A stretch of 64,000 nt of DNA from Chamaecyparis obtusa (Eukaryota > Streptophyta > Pinopsida > Cupressales > Cupressaceae): NCBI GenBank assembly GCA_027943335.1, contig BSBK01007741.1:1342001-1406000 (forward strand), written 5' to 3'. The notes beneath the pieces were generated by a model. That model did not search any database and was not told the DNA's origin. It was given only the letters and a program-made list of their open reading frames with translations. Made by a program: the position numbers and the translations under genes. Of this stretch, positions 59,700-64,000 are shown in pieces (the stretch's first letter is position 1; each line of letters opens with the position of its first letter).

Positions 59700-59850
59700 T
59701 CAAAACGGGTGCCCGATTTATTCAAATCGGGTGCCCGTTTTGAACAAATAGGGTGCCCATTTTTCTTAGGGTGCCTGATCCTAAATGGGTGGCTGATTTT
59801 TGAAAGTGCATCGGGCTCCTGAACCTAAACAGGTGCGTGCCCGTTTTGTA
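59700..59850. repeat. Right subterminal cluster of GGGTGCCCGTTTT words
   Basis: At least four relatives (ACGGGTGCCCGATTT, TCGGGTGCCCGTTTT, AGGGTGCCCATTTTT, AGGGTGCCTGAT) and a final GCGTGCCCGTTTT. Same words as the cluster at 51753-51850. An (AT)n run lies just left of it (about 59671-59693). Confidence 0.85.
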
Positions 59851-60127
59851 TTCCTAATTTTCAACCCCTGGGGACTTCCGCGGATTGGCCCCCAACTCCG
59901 AACTCTTACCCAATAAAAGTCAATTCCTTGATTGTAATAATAACAAAAGTAATGAAATGAATGCATAAATGTATAAATATAATATAAGGAAACATTTCTA
60001 AGTCACAACCTATCCAAGATAACATGGAATCAAACATTTATATTCATTGGTGTGTTCCCTGTTCCACGGGACAGTCACAATATAAAGACATGACATCGAA
60101 TAGGTGAGGCAACATATGTAAAGGTTG

Positions 60128-60440
60128 TCATCTATTAACCCCCAATACCAGGCCTATTTTGATCTGTGGGTACCCTAATGTTGGCAAGAGTTCTTTTATT
60201 AATAAGATTACTAGGGCGGATGTGGATGTGCAACCTTATGCTTTTACTACTAAGTCTCTATTTTTCAGGCATACTGATTATAAGTACTTGAGGTATCAGG
60301 TTATTGATACCCCTAGTATTTTGGACCACCTCTTGGCAGACAAGAACAACATCTAGATGCTTAGTATTACCGTCTTGGCTCATTTGAAGGTGGTTTTTTA
60401 ATTTTTCCTTGATGTTTTGGGGTCTTGTGGTTATAGTATT
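60128..60440 (+). pseudogene. NOG1 (nucleolar GTP-binding protein 1) G-domain fragment
   Basis: Plus frame from about 60129: [19 protein letters not shown], then [35 protein letters not shown], a stop at 60354-60356, and further LSITVLAHLK and FLDVLGSCGYSI with a second stop. These are the G1 to G3 region of NOG1, the GTPase needed for 60S ribosome assembly. The P-loop is intact but the switch II DTPG reads DTPS. Only about 100 of roughly 670 residues are present, without introns, ending abruptly after the GYSIA codons. A captured or retroposed fragment, not a working gene. Confidence 0.9.
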
Positions 60441-61351
60441 GCGGGGTCCCGTAGTTGTTGACCGTACCCCTGTACCAGTCATTGTCAGTACACTAGTTAA
60501 ATCCTTGGTGTTGTCAGTGATGAAGGTAATGAAAACATATTATAGCCAAGTCAAAACAAATGCAAATAAATGTTCCTACATCAAACTAAACAAGGATCAC
60601 ATTCATATCAAGTACAATAGTTTAATGTTGTTGACCGTACCCGTAGGCTAGTGGAATACCAATGTGCAGAGAAAATTTGATTTTATTGATTCAAGCTAAT
60701 ACAAACTTGATCCATTTTAGATCAACAACATTCTCGCCCTATCCATTCATGTGGATCCCTTGCAAATAGACTCTAATCTTCCAAAAGACCGACTGGAACC
60801 TACAAACTAACTTCTAATTGTCCTCTAATTGACTGACTGTTAATGACAAACACTAAAATTAGTTGTCAAGTTGACAACAAAAGTTGTCAACTCGAAAACC
60901 CAACACCCTTTGCCCACTCTAACTACTTATAAAAGGTTTAGAGACAACCTTTACAAACCAAACTAACTTAGACTTCCTACTAACCCCTACTAACTCCAAT
61001 TAAGCCCTATTTGGCTTATATTGCCAATATAGGCAATTTAAAAGATTGTTCACATTTAGTGCTTTTAACACTATGTAAAGGATCTAATGGCCTTAGTACA
61101 TATTTATAGACCCTTATAGGTTATTTCCATCAACCCCTAACCTAGGATCAATACATAACCATTCCTAGTGACCCCTAGGTACCTTTTAGGCTTATCAGTG
61201 CCATTAAGGCTTACATTTAAGATTGGGTTACAATATGATCAATACATGATCCAAATAAAATTCCATGTTCCAAATACATGATCAAATTTCAAAATGGACC
61301 ACAAGCCCTTTTGCATCTAAATACATATTTGCACTCATCCTCCTGCTCACC
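60441..61351. other. Gene-free stretch
   Basis: TTGTTGACCGTACCC occurs twice (about 60457 and 60631), framing about 180 bases. No coding motif beyond the NOG1 fragment. Confidence 0.5.
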
Positions 61352-63138
61352 TCAGAGTGGTTGGCGGCGTTCGAATGACTATGTGTGCCAAACAAGTTTG
61401 TCAGTAGCATTTAGCTAGCCATTTAGAGCTGTTGGAATAGATGGTTCGATGCTATGATCGACAGTTTGAAAGATATGTAATGTTGGCCATTTGAATTGAG
61501 GAACACTGTGAGTTCTGACATTGACTGATAATGTGTTGCCAAATTTAAATGAACTTGAATCTCTAAAAACTGAGATAGGTTATTGTAGACCCCTACAACA
61601 TGGTCCCATAGAACCTAATGACTTGATGCTACCTCGCACAAGCTCTGAGATATGACCCCATAAAGATCACCAATTTCATGTTGCAGGGACCTTGAGAGAC
61701 CCTTTGGCCTGAAGTTGTTGACGGTGTTTGAATGACTATGTGTGGAAAATGAGGTTTCCACTAGCATTTACTCAGCCATTCAGAGCTGTTGGAACAAATG
61801 ATTTGATGCTACAACCGATGGTTTGAAAGATACACAATGTTGGCCGTTTGAACTGAGGAACACTGTGAGATTTGACATCGACTGAGAATGTTTTTCCAAA
61901 TTTAAACGAACTTGAATATCTAAAAACCAAGACAGGTTATTGTAGGCCCCGACAACATAGTCCCATAGCACCTAACAGCTTGATGGTACCTCACACGAGC
62001 TCTGATATGACACCATAAATATCATCAATTTCATGCTGAAGGGACCTTGAGGGACACTTCAACCCGGAGTCATCGACGACGTTTGACCAATTGTGTGTGG
62101 AAAAAAAGGTTTCCCCTAGCGTTTACCTAGCTATTAAGAGCTATTGGAACAATCAGTTTGATGCTACGACCGATGGATTGAAATATACACAATGTTGGTA
62201 GTTTGAACTGAGGAACACTGAGATTTGACAACGATCGAGAATGTGTTGCCAAATTTAAATGAACTTGAATCTCTAAAAAATGAGATAGGTTGTAGTAGGC
62301 CTTGGCAACACAGTCCCATAGCACCTAATGGCTCGATGCTACCTTGCACGAGCTCTGAGATATGACCTTGTAAAGATCATTGATTTCATGCTGAAGGGAC
62401 CTTGAGGGACACTTCGGCCTGGAGTAATCAACAACATTTGAAAGACTGCATGTGGAAAATGAGGTTGCCCCTAGCATTTACCCAGCCATTCAGAGCTGTT
62501 GGAATATATAGTTTGATGCTATGACCGACAGTTTGAAAGATACGCAATGTTGGTTGTTTGAACTAAGGAACACTTTGAGTTCTGACATCGATCGAGAATG
62601 TGTTGCCAAATTTAAATGAACTTGAATCTCTGAAAACCAAGACAAGTTATTGTAGACCCTGATAAAATGGTCTCGTAGCACTTGATGGCTTGATGCTACC
62701 TCGCATGAGCTCTGAGATATGACCCTATAAAGATTTCTAATTTCATGTTGAAGGGACCTTGAGGGACACTTCAGCCTGGAGTTGTTAGCAGTGTTCGAAT
62801 GACTGTGTATGGAAAATGAGGTTTCCCCTAGCATTTACCTGGCTATTTGGAGTTGTTGAGACAATCAGTTCAATGCTACGACCGACAGTTTGAAAGAACA
62901 CAATGTTGGCCATTTGTACTGAGGAACACTTTGGGTTCTGACATCGATCGATAATGTGTTGCCAAATTTAAATGAACTTGAATCTCTAAAAAATAAGACA
63001 AGTTATTGTAGGCCCGAACAATACAGTCCTGTAGCACCTGACGTCTCTATTCTACCTCGCACGAGCTCTAAGATATGACCCCGTAAAGATCACCAATTTC
63101 ATGCTGAAGGGACGTTGAGGGACACTTCGGCTCAAAGT
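61352..63138. repeat. Five tandem copies of a 355-bp unit
   Basis: Equivalent points (GTTTGAATGACTATGTGTGG and relatives) fall at 61369, 61726, 62081, 62436 and 62793, a period of 355-357 bases. Shared words include TGTTGCCAAATTTAAATGAA and AAGGGACCTTGAGGGACACT. Units differ at many positions, so the array is fairly old or evolving without homogenisation. Unit length exceeds the common 160-180-bp plant satellites but is close to twice that. Open frames on the minus strand recur in register, which follows from the repetition. Confidence 0.95.
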
Positions 63139-64000
63139 GTAGTCTAAGACTAGTGAATTAAAATATTTTCATAAAATGTGATTTGGATTGGTCTATGATG
63201 TAAGGAATTTTCCTTGGTTGTTATTTATCTTTCCAGAGGAAACTACTGGTGTTCTTGATAGTGACTGGATTTGGGGTCACAGTCAGTGATTGGGAGAGCC
63301 CTGTTTTGGCACTAGTCATTTTTGTGAGTTTAAATCCTTACGAGTGGATGTTTTTATGGTGGATTATGGATTTTAGGATCCATACTGATGTGTTTGATCA
63401 ACTGGTTTGATCTGGAATAACTTGTAAGGTTCCATTTGTGTAGGCCCTAGTTGTGTGACCCTCGAAATAAGGGTTTGGTGGCTAGAAGAATGGGTAGGTG
63501 TTGAGACCTTAAAAACTTGAATTTTTTTTTTTTTAAAAACCTTATGAAAGACTATTTCTTGGTTGGGATGTTGGGGAGTGAAAATGTGTAAAACAAGGAA
63601 TAGAACGGCTATAAGGGAAGAAGGTAAAACCTAGTAATGGAATCAAATGTATTAATCTGGATAAACCAAAATGTAAACCTTCTATTTCAGAGAGGGAGAA
63701 GTTGGAAAGGAAATGAGATAGTGCATCCTTGAATTGAGTTGGTTCCTTAAGGCTCTTCCACGGACTTCCAAGTATTATGTTCCTGCAAGTCATTGGCATA
63801 ACATCATAAAGTTTTTTTTATTAATAATGAGAAATACTTTTACAACTTAGCTCATTAGGAGCACTAGATGAAAGAGCTGAGTAGAGAAAACCTCTGGTAT
63901 TGACTCAAAAAATAGAAGAGAAAGGTTGTCATTAAATCTTACAAACTTCTCATTATGTTGGTAAACATATTGTTCTTTTTGGATTTAATTCTTTATTTGC
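63139..64000. other. No supported gene to the window end
   Basis: Mixed sequence with a T run near 63521-63534 and an AT-rich end. A minus frame at 63542-63799 has no recognised motif. Confidence 0.5.

Larger units (their letters stand above)
51675..59850. mobile_element. Putative two-gene DNA transposon, boundaries approximate
   Basis: Inferred unit: subterminal GC-rich repeat cluster at 51675-51850, a plus-strand transposase-like gene (52033-55212), a convergent minus-strand RWW-family gene (59575-56611), then a second cluster of the same GGGYGCCCRTTTT words (59700-59850). Convergent or paired accessory genes are known for PIF/Harbinger and CACTA elements, but the transposase motifs here match neither. 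No terminal inverted repeat or target duplication was found by eye, so the limits are provisional and the unit could extend left to 46650. Confidence 0.5.

Noticed and set aside
61780..62834. Recurring minus-strand frames in the 355-bp array as a repeat protein
   Set aside because: Frames are interrupted differently in each unit and recur simply because the DNA repeats.
63542..63799. Minus-strand 85-codon frame
   Set aside because: No motif and no support from context; probably chance.

Overview
The window looks like intergenic, repeat-dominated nuclear DNA of a large plant genome. Evidence: AT-rich composition, plant CACTA TNP2, Ty1/copia, chromodomain Ty3/gypsy, LINE and Helitron/Pif1 relics, GT-AG introns, and one plant germin-like gene. 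A seed plant with a big genome, possibly a gymnosperm, is my best guess; nothing in the sequence fixes the species. No rRNA, tRNA or CRISPR array was seen.
Layout. 0-5.2 kb, minus strand: a decayed CACTA transposase (TNP2) with a SET-domain fragment just downstream on the same strand. 5.9-13.5 kb: a structurally complete LTR element (two 1,168-bp LTRs, target duplication, primer site, purine tract) that encodes gag and a giant unknown reading frame but no polymerase; it splits an older minus-strand reading frame. 17.8-20.1 kb: 3' part of a copia element with its LTR. 20.3-23.3 kb: decayed LINE. 23.8-24.7 kb: the only plausibly functional host gene, a four-exon germin-like protein; a broken duplicate lies at 29.1-29.9 kb. 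31.2 kb: Pif1/Helitron helicase scrap. 32.6-34.5 kb: degenerate telomere-like DNA split by a 961-bp TIR element. 36.4-39.6 kb: decayed chromovirus. 40.3-46.6 kb: minus-strand copia with one whole and one truncated LTR. 60.1 kb: NOG1 GTPase fragment. 61.35-63.14 kb: five tandem 355-bp units.
The most unusual content is a gene family present three times (minus 34.7-36.1, plus 47.1-49.3, minus 56.6-59.6 kb). Each copy has a tiny basic first exon, a central domain with an FWxRWW and a HEVPxYFLRKL motif, and (best seen in the 47-kb copy) a run of small exons ending GAG|GTA. The third copy is convergent with a decayed gene carrying DFAENY, WSNNC and GHEKGEHDG motifs, which I read as a DDE-type transposase of a little-described superfamily. 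GGGYGCCCRTTTT clusters bracket the pair, and an 8-bp-arm GGCTTGG/CCAAGCC palindrome recurs near the family. I infer a two-gene DNA transposon. All transposon genes here carry stops or frameshifts and are probably inactive.
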